64,000 bases of DNA from Clostridia bacterium (GCA_017934475.1 JAGBJN010000004.1:110541-174540); one strand, 5' to 3'; shown: positions 37,443-47,288, counted from the first letter of the stretch. Notes: generated by a model from the sequence alone, not told the origin. Numbers and translations are program-made.

Positions 37443-37604
37443 TTTGTAGAGAGATATAATATAATTCAATAGGGGCTTAATCCATTTTTATTTTTTCGTT
37501 AAATAACTTTTTCATGTAGGGGGTATGAACAAAAATTATTTACTTTTATCTCTCTACAAAAGTAAAAACTTTTTATGAAAGAATGTATAACATTCTTTTT
37601 TTAT
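37443..37604 (+). ncRNA. Candidate structured RNA closed by a 14-bp stem, with terminator
   Basis: TTTGTAGAGAGATA at 37443-37456 is perfectly complementary to TATCTCTCTACAAA at 37547-37560. It closes a 90-nt loop that contains a hairpin TTCAT/ATGAA with the G-rich loop GTAGGGGGT (near 37511-37529) and a second G-run at about 37471-37474. A separate 7-bp hairpin (37580-37596) then runs into TTTTTTT, a typical terminator. No gene follows on this strand (spmB is convergent), so it is either a standalone RNA, possibly 6S-like, or a structured rlmH 3' UTR. I could not match it to a known riboswitch core. A good promoter was not seen. Confidence 0.45.
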
Positions 37605-37718
37605 TTTTCTATTTTTTTTTGGATTCTTTTTGAAAAGATTAAAATCAAAATTTTCCTGATAAAAAAATATAATAATATAAATAAATAAATTTGAATAAAC
37701 ATATTCAACATCCTTGAT

Positions 37719-38303
37719 TTAATTTTCTGTAAACATAATATCATTTAAATCATAAAAAGTCAAGAAAAACTTTACGACAAAAATCGCCAAAAAGCAACAG
37801 ACACAAGCATTCCGTACCACATCTCCAACAAGAGCAGAAATTAAAACGAACCTTATTTTCTTTATTCCAACAGCACTTGTATATATTGCAATTGTATATA
37901 AAGTTGTCTCCGTAGATCCCATAATAGTAGAAGCTATTAACCCTATATTTGAATCTACTCCGTATGTTTTCATTATATCTGTTGCAATTGCAGTTGATGC
38001 ACTTCCTGATATTGGCCTAATTAACGCAAGTGGCATAATTTCGCTTGGTATTTTTAAAAAATTTGTTATTGGAGAAATAAAATTTACAATAAAATCTAAT
38101 ACACCTGATCCTCTCAAGGTTCCAATTGCAACAAAAATTCCTAATAAAGTTGGAAATAACCTTACCACAATTTCTATTCCCTCTTTTGCTCCTTCAACAA
38201 AAATATCATATGTTTCCTTTTTTTCAATTAAACCATATAATACAATTATTCCAATAATAATCGGTATTGCTACTGTAGACATCCTATTTAAACTATTCAT
38301 CAT
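37719..38303 (-). CDS. spmB: Spore maturation protein B
   Basis: A 194-residue multi-helix membrane protein with the nucleoside-recognition (Gate) fold. SpmA and SpmB are needed for proper spore-core dehydration. Recognisable stretches are GAKEGIEIVVRLFPTLLGIF, LIRPISGSASTAIATDIM and the polar helix ASTIMGSTETTLYTIAIY. The start overlaps the spmA stop by 4 bp (ATGA), indicating translational coupling. Expected to be expressed late in the forespore or mother cell; no sporulation promoter was identified. Confidence 0.94.
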   Translation of the reverse strand: MMNSLNRMSTVAIPIIIGIIVLYGLIEKKETYDIFVEGAKEGIEIVVRLFPTLLGIFVAIGTLRGSGVLDFIVNFISPITNFLKIPSEIMPLALIRPISGSASTAIATDIMKTYGVDSNIGLIASTIMGSTETTLYTIAIYTSAVGIKKIRFVLISALVGDVVRNACVCCFLAIFVVKFFLTFYDLNDIMFTEN

Positions 38304-38890
38304 TTTCCCTTTCTTTTATCAATCATAATAAATAATTTTGTTACTATAATAACGGCAATAAAAGCAGAAATTGTTGCAAACCATACTGGAATAATTATTT
38401 TAGTTGGATTTTCTGAATTTAATGAATTTCTAATTGCCATTACAGTTGTAGGAATTATTTGAAGAGATGCTGTATTTATAACTATGAACATAGCCATTGA
38501 ATTAGTAACTATTTTTTTATTTTTATTATTTTTTTGCATACTTTTCATTACTTTTAATCCTAGCGGAGTAGCTGCATTTCCAAGCCCTAATATATTAGCT
38601 ATCATATTCATAGATATTTCTTGTTTTACATCTTCATTGTCTTTATATTCAGGAAATAATAAATTAATAATTGGTCTTAATATTCTTGATAAATAATCTA
38701 TAATTTTTGTTTTCTGTGCTATTTTCATTATTCCTGTCCACAAGCAAATTGTTGAGAAAAAAGTAATTGTTAATTCTACACTACTTTTTGCTGACTCAAA
38801 AATAGAATCATTTAAATTTTCTATATTTCCACTAAATAAAGCATATAGTATTGATATTAAAATAAATACTGGCCATATAATATTTAACAT
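38300..38890 (-). CDS. spmA: Spore maturation protein A
   Basis: The ATG at 38890 is preferred (GGAG 6 bases upstream); the frame extends 11 codons further without a ribosome site. The 196-residue product begins MLNIIWPVFILISILYALFS and has about six membrane helices. LTITFFSTICLWTGIMKIAQ and GLGNAATPLGLKVMKSMQ are conserved in SpmA. It acts with SpmB, encoded next, in spore maturation. Transcription is divergent from the AbrB-type gene at 39081. Confidence 0.93.
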   Translation of the reverse strand: MLNIIWPVFILISILYALFSGNIENLNDSIFESAKSSVELTITFFSTICLWTGIMKIAQKTKIIDYLSRILRPIINLLFPEYKDNEDVKQEISMNMIANILGLGNAATPLGLKVMKSMQKNNKNKKIVTNSMAMFIVINTASLQIIPTTVMAIRNSLNSENPTKIIIPVWFATISAFIAVIIVTKLFIMIDKRKGK

Positions 38891-39003
38891 TTTAACTCCA
38901 TTTTTTATTATTTTATAATTCATTTATATTTTTTTTTTATAAAATTATTCTTTATTTATATGAAAATTATTTAAAGAAATTTACAGATTATGGAATATTT
39001 TTA

Positions 39004-39063
39004 TTGCAATTTTATTAAGTTTATGATATTATATTTATATAGTTTTTGTCGAAAAATGGCGAA
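39004..39063 (+). promoter_or_regulatory. Promoter with tandem Spo0A boxes before the abrB-like gene
   Basis: TTGCAA, a 17-bp spacer and TATTAT (39004-39032) form a vegetative promoter. Just downstream lie TGTCGAA (39047-39053) and TGGCGAA (39057-39063): two 0A boxes in the same orientation exactly 10 bp apart, one a perfect TGTCGAA and one fitting the TGNCGAA core. They overlap the early transcribed region and end next to the ribosome site, like the downstream repressor sites at Bacillus abrB. Confidence 0.75.
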
Positions 39064-39080
39064 TTAAGGAGGATTTTAAT

Positions 39081-39335
39081 ATGAAATCAACAGGAATAGT
39101 TAGAAAAGTAGATGAATTAGGAAGAGTAGTTATTCCAATAGAATTAAGAAATCAATTTGGAATAGCAGAAAAAGATCCTATTGAAATTTTTGTAGATGGT
39201 TCTTCTATAATATTAAAAAAATATGAAAAATCTTGTTTCTTCTGTGGAAATACAAAAAAATTATCATCCTATAAGGATAAATTAATTTGTAATAAATGTA
39301 TTAGCCAAATTCAGAAATTGGATATTGAAAAATAA
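39081..39335 (+). CDS. abrB: AbrB-family transition-state regulator with C-terminal Cys cluster
   Basis: An 84-residue DNA-binding protein. Residues 1-48 form the AbrB/SpoVT swapped-hairpin fold: MKSTGIVRKVDELGRVVIPI and GIAEKDPIEIFVDGSSIILK. Residues 49-75 carry four cysteines, CFFCGN and CNKCI, a likely zinc-binding ribbon; Bacillus AbrB instead has a different multimerising C-terminus, but this short Cys form is common in Clostridia. AbrB represses stationary-phase genes until Spo0A-P shuts it off; the tandem Spo0A boxes over its leader fit that circuit. The ATG follows TAAGGAGGA. A terminator follows directly. Confidence 0.9.
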   Translation: MKSTGIVRKVDELGRVVIPIELRNQFGIAEKDPIEIFVDGSSIILKKYEKSCFFCGNTKKLSSYKDKLICNKCISQIQKLDIEK

Positions 39336-39340
39336 AAAAA

Positions 39341-39370
39341 ACTGTCTTAATGACAGTCTCTTTTTTTTTC
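39341..39370. terminator. Terminator between abrB and rsmI
   Basis: The stem ACTGTC/GACAGT with a TTAAT loop followed by CTCTTTTTTTTT; preceding A-rich sequence gives it a T run on the minus strand too. Confidence 0.7.
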
Positions 39371-39375
39371 ATTTC

Positions 39376-40203
39376 TTAGATAAATAACTTATATATCTCA
39401 TTTTTGGTAACGTTTCTATCCTTTGCAACCTTCTTTATTATTTCATTTTTTTGTAATCCTTGTTTTTCATAATATTTATAATGTTCTTCTATCGTCATAT
39501 TATTTAATGCTTCTTGTTCTTCTCCATTTGAATCAAAATTACTTCCTTCAATTAATATAATATGCTCACCTTTAGGATCTTTATATTTTTCTATTATTTC
39601 ATTTATATTTCCTCTTATAAATTCTTCATGAATTTTCGTTAATTCTCTTGCAATCACCACTTTTCTATCTCCCAATATCTTACTTAAATCTTCCAGTGTT
39701 GCCTTTATTTTATGAGGAGCTTCATACAATATAATAGTTCTATTTTCCTTTTCTATTTCTTTTAATTTTTCTTTTCTTATTTTTTTATTTATTGATAAAA
39801 AACCATAAAAAACAAATTCACTCGTATCTAGACCAGAAGTTATAAGTGCGTTTACAAATGCACACGCTCCAGGTATTGGAATTATATTTATATTTTCTTT
39901 TATTGCTTCTTTTACTATTACTTCTCCTGGATCACAAATTGCAGGTGTTCCTGCATCTGATACAATTGCAATATTCTTACCTTCTTTTATTTGTTTAATT
40001 AATCCATCTACTTTTAATTCTTCATTATGTCTATGATAACTAATTAATGGCTTTTTTATTTCATAATGATTTAATAGTTTTAAAGTCTGCCTAGTATCCT
40101 CTGCTGCAATTAAATCAACTTCTTTTAAAATTCTAATTGCTCTATACGTTATATCTTCTAAATTCCCTATTGGTGTTGCAACTAAATATAAATTTCCTGA
40201 CAT
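39376..40203 (-). CDS. rsmI: 16S rRNA (cytidine1402-2'-O)-methyltransferase
   Basis: A 275-residue tetrapyrrole-methylase-fold enzyme that 2'-O-methylates C1402 in the 16S decoding centre. N-terminal GNLYLVATPIGNLEDITYRA, EDTRQTLKLLNHYEI and VSDAGTPAICDPG are diagnostic, as are FVFYGFLSINKKIRKEKL and ILYEAPHKIKATLEDL. The ATG follows AAGGAGG, 10 bp after the TrmN6-like gene. In Bacillus the order yabB-yazA-rsmI is the same pair with a GIY-YIG gene between; here the GIY-YIG gene sits separately at 46280. Confidence 0.96.
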   Translation of the reverse strand: MSGNLYLVATPIGNLEDITYRAIRILKEVDLIAAEDTRQTLKLLNHYEIKKPLISYHRHNEELKVDGLIKQIKEGKNIAIVSDAGTPAICDPGEVIVKEAIKENINIIPIPGACAFVNALITSGLDTSEFVFYGFLSINKKIRKEKLKEIEKENRTIILYEAPHKIKATLEDLSKILGDRKVVIARELTKIHEEFIRGNINEIIEKYKDPKGEHIILIEGSNFDSNGEEQEALNNMTIEEHYKYYEKQGLQKNEIIKKVAKDRNVTKNEIYKLFI

Positions 40204-40213
40204 TTATTCCTCC

Positions 40214-40957
40214 TTATATTTTATTATATATTTTTAATATTTCATCTGTATAATTTCCGTTTTCATCATAAACAAATAATGGCTTCTCTATTTTTACAAA
40301 TTCCTTTGCATTTTTTACAGCTTTTATAAGTACTAATTTTGGTTCTCCTTTTGTATTTGAATATACAAATCTTATTGCTTTTGGTTCTAATTTATTTTTC
40401 TTTAAATTAAAAATAATTTCAGCTAATCTTTCTGGTCTATGAACCATATATAATGATGCTTTATCTTTTAATAAGTCAAAACTTACCTTTATAAAATCTT
40501 CCAATGATGCTGTAACTTCATGTCTCGAAATAAATTTTTTTTCTTTTTCATTTTCTAGACCTGTGTTTATTTTTTTATATGGAGGATTTGTTACTATCGC
40601 ATCAAAAGTATTTTTTTCAAAAATATTACCTAATTCTTTTATATTTTTATTTAATATTTCCACTCTATCTTCTAAATCATTTAATTTTACACTTCTTTTT
40701 GCCATGTCCGCAACTTCTTCTTGTATTTCTATTCCATATATTTTACTTAAATTAGTTTTTCCTGAAAGCAAAATGCTTAATATTCCTGTCCCTGTCCCTA
40801 AATCCAACACTTTTGAATTATTTTTTATTTCTTTTGCAAAATCAGATAAAAGTACTGCATCTATGCCAAAACAAAAGCCATCCGTATTTTGTATTATTTT
40901 TAATCCTTTATATTCTAAATCATCAATTCTTTCATTTTCTTTTAAATTAATTTCCAT
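40214..40957 (-). CDS. TrmN6-like SAM-dependent methyltransferase
   Basis: A 247-residue Rossmann methylase of the YabB/TrmN6 group (tRNA1-Val adenine-37 N6 methylation in E. coli). N-terminal TDGFCFGIDAVLLSDFAK, the SAM loop VLDLGTGTGILSILLSG at about 50-66, and the catalytic N6-adenine motif NPPY in DAIVTNPPYKK at about 120-130 are all present. The ATG follows AAAGGAAAT. It forms a two-gene unit with rsmI. The exact RNA target in this organism is inferred from the family. Confidence 0.92.
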   Translation of the reverse strand: MEINLKENERIDDLEYKGLKIIQNTDGFCFGIDAVLLSDFAKEIKNNSKVLDLGTGTGILSILLSGKTNLSKIYGIEIQEEVADMAKRSVKLNDLEDRVEILNKNIKELGNIFEKNTFDAIVTNPPYKKINTGLENEKEKKFISRHEVTASLEDFIKVSFDLLKDKASLYMVHRPERLAEIIFNLKKNKLEPKAIRFVYSNTKGEPKLVLIKAVKNAKEFVKIEKPLFVYDENGNYTDEILKIYNKI

Positions 40958-41037
40958 TTTTATTTCCTTTTTTATTTTTAATACAACAATTATAACACAT
41001 TTCTCATAAAATTCATATACTATACAAAGGTGATATT

Positions 41038-41205
41038 ATGAAAAATAAAAAAAATAAATATTATTGTAACAATAATATTTATCCTATACAAAATAACAAT
41101 TGTAAAAATAATTCAATAATTAGTCCTCTATATGAAGTTGAAAATTTCTTATGCAACGTTAATAAACTAGCCAAATATATGAAATTTATTAAATATTTTA
41201 AATAG
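41038..41205 (+). CDS. Possible small Asn/Lys-rich protein, 55 residues
   Basis: The ATG is preceded by AAAGGTGAT at good spacing and opens 55 codons ending in TAG at 41203-41205. The product starts MKNKKNKYYCNNNIYPIQNN and has three cysteines, many asparagines and lysines, and a basic C-terminus ending KYMKFIKYFK. The last 8 bp overlap the convergent GerMN gene's 3' end. Composition could reflect AT-richness alone, so this rests mainly on the ribosome site. No family recognised. Confidence 0.4.
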   Translation: MKNKKNKYYCNNNIYPIQNNNCKNNSIISPLYEVENFLCNVNKLAKYMKFIKYFK

Positions 41206-41770
41206 TATTATCTCTGTAAAAAGTATTATCAAAACCAACTAATTCATCTTTAAAGCTTTTATTTTCTTCTCCATCTACTTTTATTTTAATTCCATTAATT
41301 TCTGTTAATTCTGTTAATGTATTTACAATTGAATTAATAGTTATCTTTTCCTCCTCTTCTCCTCCAACATGGTTTTCTATAAACTCTTTAGAAAAGTCTA
41401 TAACTAATACCTCTCCTACCTTATCAATCTTATTTATTTTTGTTCCTTCAGGAATTGTTTTCTTTAAATTTCCATTTTTAGGACCTTTAATTAATAATTC
41501 CAATAATTCATAATAAGGATTCCCTATTAAGTCTTTTACATCAATATATCTTACTTCAGGTATTATTCCTTTATCATCTTTAAAATACAAAGAAATCATA
41601 GTCTGCCTTATTTGAGCATCTGATATTTCTTCTTCAGGTGTTATTTCCTCTATTGTATTATTTATATTCATATCATTTGATTGATTATTTATATATACAA
41701 AATAACCTATTATTGAGCCCACAATAGTAATAATTACAACACATATAATAATTCTTCTTGGTTCTAACAT
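41198..41770 (-). CDS. GerMN-domain membrane-anchored protein
   Basis: A 190-residue protein with an N-terminal membrane anchor at about 7-27 (IIICVVIITIVGSIIGYFVY) and a single GerMN domain (sporulation and spore-germination domain) at about 55-180: IRQTMISLYFKDDKGIIPEV, LLELLIKGPKNGNLKKTIPE and KVGEVLVIDFSKEFIENH. GerMN domains occur in Bacillus GerM (two copies) and in envelope proteins of both spore formers and non-spore formers. The lack of a lipobox cysteine means anchoring by the helix. The ATG follows AAGGAGGA. Specific role uncertain; probably forespore-mother cell envelope or wall binding. Confidence 0.85.
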   Translation of the reverse strand: MLEPRRIIICVVIITIVGSIIGYFVYINNQSNDMNINNTIEEITPEEEISDAQIRQTMISLYFKDDKGIIPEVRYIDVKDLIGNPYYELLELLIKGPKNGNLKKTIPEGTKINKIDKVGEVLVIDFSKEFIENHVGGEEEEKITINSIVNTLTELTEINGIKIKVDGEENKSFKDELVGFDNTFYRDNTI

Positions 41771-41866
41771 TTTCTTATCCTCCTTTTTTATATTGCTATG
41801 TTAGACAAGTAATATTTAGAACCTTAAATTTCCATTAATTTCAAATATAAAATTGGTCAAAAGAAA

Positions 41867-41895
41867 TTGACAAAAGGCTTATTTCCGTATAAAAT
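41867..41895 (+). promoter_or_regulatory. SigmaA-type promoter of the large activase gene
   Basis: TTGACA, a 17-bp spacer and TAAAAT, ending 39 bp before the start codon. Confidence 0.75.
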
Positions 41896-41934
41896 TAAGG
41901 AAGATTTATTTAACTTCTAATAGGAGGAACTTTT

Positions 41935-44900
41935 ATGGAAAAATTACTTCATGTAGGTCTCGATGTAGGCTCTACAACAGTAAAGATTGCTGTTATGGAC
42001 AGTAATTTAAATGTAATTTATAGTAATTATCAAAGACATTTTTCTGATACAAAAAACACTGTTTGTAATGTATTAGAAGATTTAATAGATAGATACCCAG
42101 AAAACGAGTATACAGTCGCTCTTACCGGTTCTGGTGCAATGTCTGCATCAAAATTTTTGGATCTACCTTTTATTCAAGAAGTTGTTTCTTGTAAAAGGGC
42201 TGTAGAAAAATATATTCCAAAAACAGATGTAGTAATTGAACTTGGTGGTGAAGATGCAAAAATTATTTATTTTGACAAATCCATTGAACAACGTATGAAT
42301 GGTACTTGTGCTGGTGGTACAGGTGCATTTATAGACCAAATGGCTTCTTTACTTAATACAGATACAGCTGGATTAAATGAGCTTGCAAAATCTCATAAAA
42401 TGATTTATCCAATTGCTTCTCGTTGTGGTGTTTTCGCAAAAACTGATATTCAACCTTTATTAAATGAAGGTGCTGCAAAAGAAGATATTGCTGCTTCAAT
42501 TTTCCAAGCAGTGGTAAATCAAACAATTAGTGGTTTAGCACAAGGAAGACCAATTCGTGGAACAGTAGCTTTTTTGGGTGGACCATTAAATTATTTATCA
42601 GAACTAAGAAACAGATTTATAGAGACTTTAAAATTAGATGATGAACATACTATTATTCCAGAAGAAGCTCATCTTTTAGTCGCAAAAGGAGCTGCTTTAG
42701 ACTCAGTTTCTTCACATTCTATTTCAGCTGAAAAATTAAAAAGTAAAATAGATGTTTTAAAAAACTCTCATGATAATACAACTAATCCGTTAACTCCTCT
42801 ATTTACAATAGATAGCGAATATGAAGAATTTAAGAAAAGACATGATAAAGATACTGTCAAGAAAGCAGAATTAAAAGATTATAAGGGCGATATCTTTATT
42901 GGAATTGACGCAGGTTCAACAACTACAAAACTAGTTGCAATAAACAATGAAGGTACACTTTTATATTCATTATATGGAAGTAATGAAGGTAATCCACTTC
43001 AAAGTGTTATAAAAATGCTTAAAAATTTATATTCTGTTATTCCTGAAGGTGTAAATATAAGATATAGTGGTGTTACAGGATATGGTGAAAAATTAATTCA
43101 AACTGCATTAAATGTTGATTTAAATGAAATTGAAACAATAGCACATTATACTGCCGCAAAAGAATTCATGCCAGAAGTTACAGCAATAGTTGATATTGGT
43201 GGCCAAGACATGAAATATATCAAAATGAAAAATGGTGCAATAGATAATATCATGCTAAATGAAGCATGTTCTTCAGGATGTGGTTCATTTATTGAAACAT
43301 TTGCAAAAAGTTTAAATTTAACAATAGAAGAATTTGTAGAAAGTGCATTAGAAGCAAGAAAGCCTGTTGATTTAGGTTCTCGTTGTACTGTATTTATGAA
43401 TTCAAAAATAAAACAAGCACAAAAAGAAGGATATTCTGTTGGAGATATTTCCGCAGGTCTTTCTTATTCAGTTATTAAAAATGCTATACAAAAAGTTATG
43501 AAAGTAAGAGATGTAAATACTCTTGGTTCACATATAGTTGTTCAAGGTGGTACATTCTATAATGACGCTGTTTTAAGGGCATTTGAATTAATAGTTGGAA
43601 AAGATGTTGTTAGACCAGACATTGCAGGTTTGATGGGTGCTTATGGAGCTGCACTTCTTGCTAAAGAACAATACGAAAAGAATTTAGATATGGAATATTA
43701 TTCTAAAATTCTTAAAGCAGATGAGTTGGACAAGCTTGAAATCCAAACAAATCATGTTCGTTGTCCAGGTTGTGAAAATCATTGCTTATTAACTATAAAT
43801 AAATTTAGTAATGGTGCAAAACACATTTCAGGAAACAGATGCGAAAAAGGTGCAGGTATTGTTGATAAAGAACATAAGGACTTACCAAACCTTATTAAAT
43901 ACAAATATGAAAGATTATTTAACTATAAACCTTTAGAAGAAAAGGATGCTAAACGTGGAACAATTGGTATTCCAAGAGTACTAAACATGTATGAAGATTA
44001 CCCATTCTGGTTTACTTTCCTTACAAACTTAGGATTTAGAGTAATAATCTCAGAGAAAAGTAATAGAAAAACATATGAAAAAGGTATAGAATCAATGCCT
44101 TCAGAATCTGTATGTTTCCCTGCAAAACTTTCTCATGGACATATTGTTGGTTTAATTGATCAAGGAATAAAAACTATTTTCTATCCTTGTATACCATATT
44201 CTAGAAAAGAATATGAAAAAGCTGACAATCACTACAATTGTCCAATTGTTATCTCATACTCAGAGGTTTTAAAAAATAATGTTGAAGAATTAAAAAATGT
44301 AAAATTCTTAAATCCTTTCTTACCTCTTGATGCTAAGAAGCTTGCTAAAACAATTTTAGAATTGCCTGAATTTAAAGAATATAATTTTACCAAAAAAGAA
44401 TTAATAAATGCAGGTAAAAAAGCTGAAGAAGAATATCAAAAATTTAAAAATGATATTAGGAAAAAAGGCGAAGAAACTTTAAAATACATAGATGAAAATA
44501 ATTTACATGGTATAGTACTTGCAGGAAGACCATATCATACTGACCCTGAAGTTAATCATGGAATTGATACATTAATTACTTCTCTTGGCTTATGCGTTCT
44601 TACTGAAGATAGTGTTTCTCATTTAGATGAAGCTAAACGTCCTTTAAGAGTTGTTGACCAATGGGTTTATCACGCAAGGTTATATGCTGCTGCAAATTTT
44701 GTTGGTAAACATGATAATTTAGAATTAGTACAATTAAATTCATTTGGTTGTGGTGTAGATGCCGTTACAACAGATCAAGTTGAAGAAATTCTATCAAGCT
44801 ATGATAAAATGTATACTTTAATTAAAATAGACGAAATAAACAATTTAGGCGCTGTTAGGATACGTATTCGTTCACTTTTAGCAAGCATGAAAAAACGTGA

Positions 44901-46257
44901 ACAATTAAAAATAGAAGAAAAAGCAGATGGAAATTATGAATGTAATAAAGTTGTTTTCACAAAAGATATGAAAAAAGACTATACAATCTTAATTCCTCAA
45001 ATGGCTCCTATACATTTTGAATTATTAGAAGCAGCTGTAAAAACAGAAGGCTATAATGTTAAACTTTTAAGTACATGCACAGACCATACTGTTGAAACAG
45101 GTTTAAAATACGTTAATAATGATGCATGTTACCCATCAATATTAACTACAGGTCAATTTATAGAAGCTCTTCAATCTGGTGAATATGATTTAAATAAAAC
45201 AGCAATTATAATGTCTCAAACAGGTGGTGGATGTAGAGCAACAAACTATATAGGTTTCATCAGAAAAGCTCTTAAAGATGCAGGATTCTCTCATGTTCCG
45301 GTAATTTCATTTAATGTTGTTGGAATGGAAAAAATGCCTGGATTTAAAATAACTTTATCACTTGCAGAAAAACTACTAAAAATGGTTATTTACGGTGATT
45401 TACTTCAAAAATTACTTACAAAAAACAGAGCTTATGAAGTAAATAAAGGTGAAACACAAAAATTATTTGATGAATGGATGGAAAAATGTAAAAAACTACT
45501 TCAAAAATCTACTATGAAACAATTTAAGAAAAGTATTTACGATATGGTAGAAGATTTTGAAAAAATAGAGCTTGATACATCTATACAAAAGCCAAAAGTT
45601 GGTATTGTTGGTGAAGTATTAATTAAATATCATCCATTTGGAAATAACTTTGTTGCTGATAAATTAGAACAAGAAGGCGCCGAGGTAATTCTACCTGACT
45701 TTATGGGATTTGTTAAATTTATGGCAACACATAAAATAACATTTAATCAATTAATTAAAACAGGTAAATTAAAGGCTTCTATATTTAAAAAAGCAATTAA
45801 ACTAATTGATATATTAGAAAAAGATGTTAGAATAGCACTTTCAAAATCTAAAAAAGGATATTTAATGCCTTGTGATATTTGGGAACTAGAAGATAAAGTA
45901 AAAGATGTATTATCAATAGGTAACCAAACAGGCGAAGGTTGGTTTTTAACTGCTGAAATGATTGAATATATCGAACATGGTATTCCAAATATCATATGTG
46001 TTCAACCTTTTGCTTGTTTACCAAACCATGTTGTTGGTAAAGGTGTAATAAAAACAATAAGAAATAAATATCCTGAAGCAAATATCGCTCCTGTAGATTA
46101 TGATCCAGGTGCCAGTGAAGCAAATCAAACAAATAGAATTAAACTTTTAATCACTGTTGCTAAAGATAATCTAAATAATGATAATAAAGCTAAAAAAGCA
46201 ATTGAAATTGAAAATATTGTAGATAAAACTACAAATATAGAAGAGATAAAAAAATAA
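41935..46257 (+). CDS. Large BcrAD/HgdC-type acyl-CoA dehydratase activase-like protein
   Basis: 1440 residues, a known giant form in Clostridia combining two ASKHA ATPase domains with dehydratase-like domains. ATPase 1 (about 1-265) starts [17 protein letters not shown] and has [14 protein letters not shown] with [12 protein letters not shown]; ATPase 2 (about 320-590) starts [18 protein letters not shown] and has [12 protein letters not shown] with [12 protein letters not shown]. The cysteines at these loops can hold a 4Fe-4S cluster. A CPGCENHC motif at about 610 precedes a DUF2229-like region (about 675-900) and a HgdB-like C-terminal part. In relatives, ATP-driven electron transfer activates 2-hydroxyacyl-CoA dehydratases; the real substrate of this giant form is not known. 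The ATG follows AGGAGGA. Monocistronic. Confidence 0.9.
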   Translation: MEKLLHVGLDVGSTTVKIAVMDSNLNVIYSNYQRHFSDTKNTVCNVLEDLIDRYPENEYTVALTGSGAMSASKFLDLPFIQEVVSCKRAVEKYIPKTDVVIELGGEDAKIIYFDKSIEQRMNGTCAGGTGAFIDQMASLLNTDTAGLNELAKSHKMIYPIASRCGVFAKTDIQPLLNEGAAKEDIAASIFQAVVNQTISGLAQGRPIRGTVAFLGGPLNYLSELRNRFIETLKLDDEHTIIPEEAHLLVAKGAALDSVSSHSISAEKLKSKIDVLKNSHDNTTNPLTPLFTIDSEYEEFKKRHDKDTVKKAELKDYKGDIFIGIDAGSTTTKLVAINNEGTLLYSLYGSNEGNPLQSVIKMLKNLYSVIPEGVNIRYSGVTGYGEKLIQTALNVDLNEIETIAHYTAAKEFMPEVTAIVDIGGQDMKYIKMKNGAIDNIMLNEACSSGCGSFIETFAKSLNLTIEEFVESALEARKPVDLGSRCTVFMNSKIKQAQKEGYSVGDISAGLSYSVIKNAIQKVMKVRDVNTLGSHIVVQGGTFYNDAVLRAFELIVGKDVVRPDIAGLMGAYGAALLAKEQYEKNLDMEYYSKILKADELDKLEIQTNHVRCPGCENHCLLTINKFSNGAKHISGNRCEKGAGIVDKEHKDLPNLIKYKYERLFNYKPLEEKDAKRGTIGIPRVLNMYEDYPFWFTFLTNLGFRVIISEKSNRKTYEKGIESMPSESVCFPAKLSHGHIVGLIDQGIKTIFYPCIPYSRKEYEKADNHYNCPIVISYSEVLKNNVEELKNVKFLNPFLPLDAKKLAKTILELPEFKEYNFTKKELINAGKKAEEEYQKFKNDIRKKGEETLKYIDENNLHGIVLAGRPYHTDPEVNHGIDTLITSLGLCVLTEDSVSHLDEAKRPLRVVDQWVYHARLYAAANFVGKHDNLELVQLNSFGCGVDAVTTDQVEEILSSYDKMYTLIKIDEINNLGAVRIRIRSLLASMKKREQLKIEEKADGNYECNKVVFTKDMKKDYTILIPQMAPIHFELLEAAVKTEGYNVKLLSTCTDHTVETGLKYVNNDACYPSILTTGQFIEALQSGEYDLNKTAIIMSQTGGGCRATNYIGFIRKALKDAGFSHVPVISFNVVGMEKMPGFKITLSLAEKLLKMVIYGDLLQKLLTKNRAYEVNKGETQKLFDEWMEKCKKLLQKSTMKQFKKSIYDMVEDFEKIELDTSIQKPKVGIVGEVLIKYHPFGNNFVADKLEQEGAEVILPDFMGFVKFMATHKITFNQLIKTGKLKASIFKKAIKLIDILEKDVRIALSKSKKGYLMPCDIWELEDKVKDVLSIGNQTGEGWFLTAEMIEYIEHGIPNIICVQPFACLPNHVVGKGVIKTIRNKYPEANIAPVDYDPGASEANQTNRIKLLITVAKDNLNNDNKAKKAIEIENIVDKTTNIEEIKK

Positions 46258-46277
46258 TAGGATTTTTCCTATTATTT
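46252..46277. terminator. Terminator after the activase gene
   Basis: A 10-bp stem AAATAATAGG/CCTATTATTT followed by TTTT; lies between convergent genes. Confidence 0.8.
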
Positions 46278-46279
46278 TT

Positions 46280-46615
46280 TTATCTATATATATTATCTAC
46301 TTCTTTATTCAAATTAACTTTACGATACCTTCTTAAGTCAATTTTGCCACTTAAATAATTACTTAGTTTATTATTTAAAATTAATTCTTCCTTTTCTTTT
46401 TTATTTAATGTTTTTATATAATATTCCAATTTACATGCATTTGACTTTTCTTTTGTTTGCCACGCAATTTCAACCTTTATAGGTTTATGCGTTTTTGTAT
46501 ATTTTGCATGATGTTTACCATCTTCAAAATGAGACTTCATTCTTTTATTTAAATCATCAGTATATCCTGTATAAATAGAATTGTCTTCACACCTTAACAT
46601 ATATGTATAATACAT
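46280..46615 (-). CDS. GIY-YIG-domain protein (UPF0213/YazA-like)
   Basis: A 111-residue single-domain GIY-YIG nuclease-fold protein. It begins MYYTYMLRCEDNSIYTGYTD, supplying the paired Y residues and the Y-x-G strand of the fold, then DDLNKRMKSHFEDGKHHAKYTK with the conserved arginine and histidine, and a catalytic glutamate region KLEYYIKTLNKKEKEEL. The cellular function of this small group is not established; nucleic acid cleavage is inferred from the fold. It lies 23 bp downstream of maf on the same strand, so the two are probably co-transcribed. Confidence 0.93.
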   Translation of the reverse strand: MYYTYMLRCEDNSIYTGYTDDLNKRMKSHFEDGKHHAKYTKTHKPIKVEIAWQTKEKSNACKLEYYIKTLNKKEKEELILNNKLSNYLSGKIDLRRYRKVNLNKEVDNIYR

Positions 46616-46638
46616 CTTTTCACCTTTTATTTTTATAT

Positions 46639-47229
46639 TTATTTTAATTCAAAATCAGATATTTTATATCCTAATTCTTTTAACTTATCATATACCTTAC
46701 TTGGAGAAATTCCAAATAAAGTATTATAATCACCGTTTACTTTATTTAAGAAAAGAGAAGCTTTCCCTAGCATTGCATATCCACATCTATTTAAAATATG
46801 TTCTTCATTTTCAACATACCATTTTATATCTTCATCAACTACTTCATTTATATATACTTCTGCTGTATCAGAAAATGTAATTTCTTGATTTTTATATAAG
46901 TCTTTAATTGTAACACCTGTAACTGCATAAGTTACTTTACCAGACATCTCTTTTAAATTTTGATATGCCTCTTCTTTAGACTTTGGTTTTTCATATATTT
47001 TACCATCCATATATATCACAGAATCTGCTGCAATTATTATTGCTTCTTCATTTATTTGTGAAGCTACTGAATTAGCCTTATCTCTTGATAAATCTTTAAC
47101 ATATTCAGAAGGTTCAGTAGCATTACTCTTTTCTTCTACTAAGCTTTTTACTACTTCATATTTTAATCCTAAATTATTAAATATATCTTGTCTTGGTTTT
47201 GAACTAGACGCTAATATTAATTTCATCAT
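46639..47229 (-). CDS. maf: Maf-type nucleoside triphosphate pyrophosphatase
   Basis: A 196-residue house-cleaning pyrophosphatase (YhdE branch, dTTP/UTP type in E. coli) that hydrolyses non-canonical nucleotides; also linked to septum formation. LILASSSKPRQDIFNNLGL begins the fold, with EEKSNATEPSEYVKDLSRDKA, the catalytic aspartate loop IIAADSVIYMDGKIYEKPKS and TYAVTGVTI. Two adjacent ATG codons both lie within range of GGAG, so the start could be one codon later. Two tRNA-Ser genes lie just upstream. Confidence 0.95.
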   Translation of the reverse strand: MMKLILASSSKPRQDIFNNLGLKYEVVKSLVEEKSNATEPSEYVKDLSRDKANSVASQINEEAIIIAADSVIYMDGKIYEKPKSKEEAYQNLKEMSGKVTYAVTGVTIKDLYKNQEITFSDTAEVYINEVVDEDIKWYVENEEHILNRCGYAMLGKASLFLNKVNGDYNTLFGISPSKVYDKLKELGYKISDFELK

Positions 47230-47288
47230 ATATTCTCCAATCTTTTTTTATAAAAAAAGATATAAGACCATAATGCCTTATATCTTCT

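Noticed and set aside
37443-37560. Riboswitch upstream of a gene
   Set aside because: No gene follows on the same strand, and the loop sequence does not match purine, THF, preQ1 or similar cores I know. Treated as a candidate standalone RNA.
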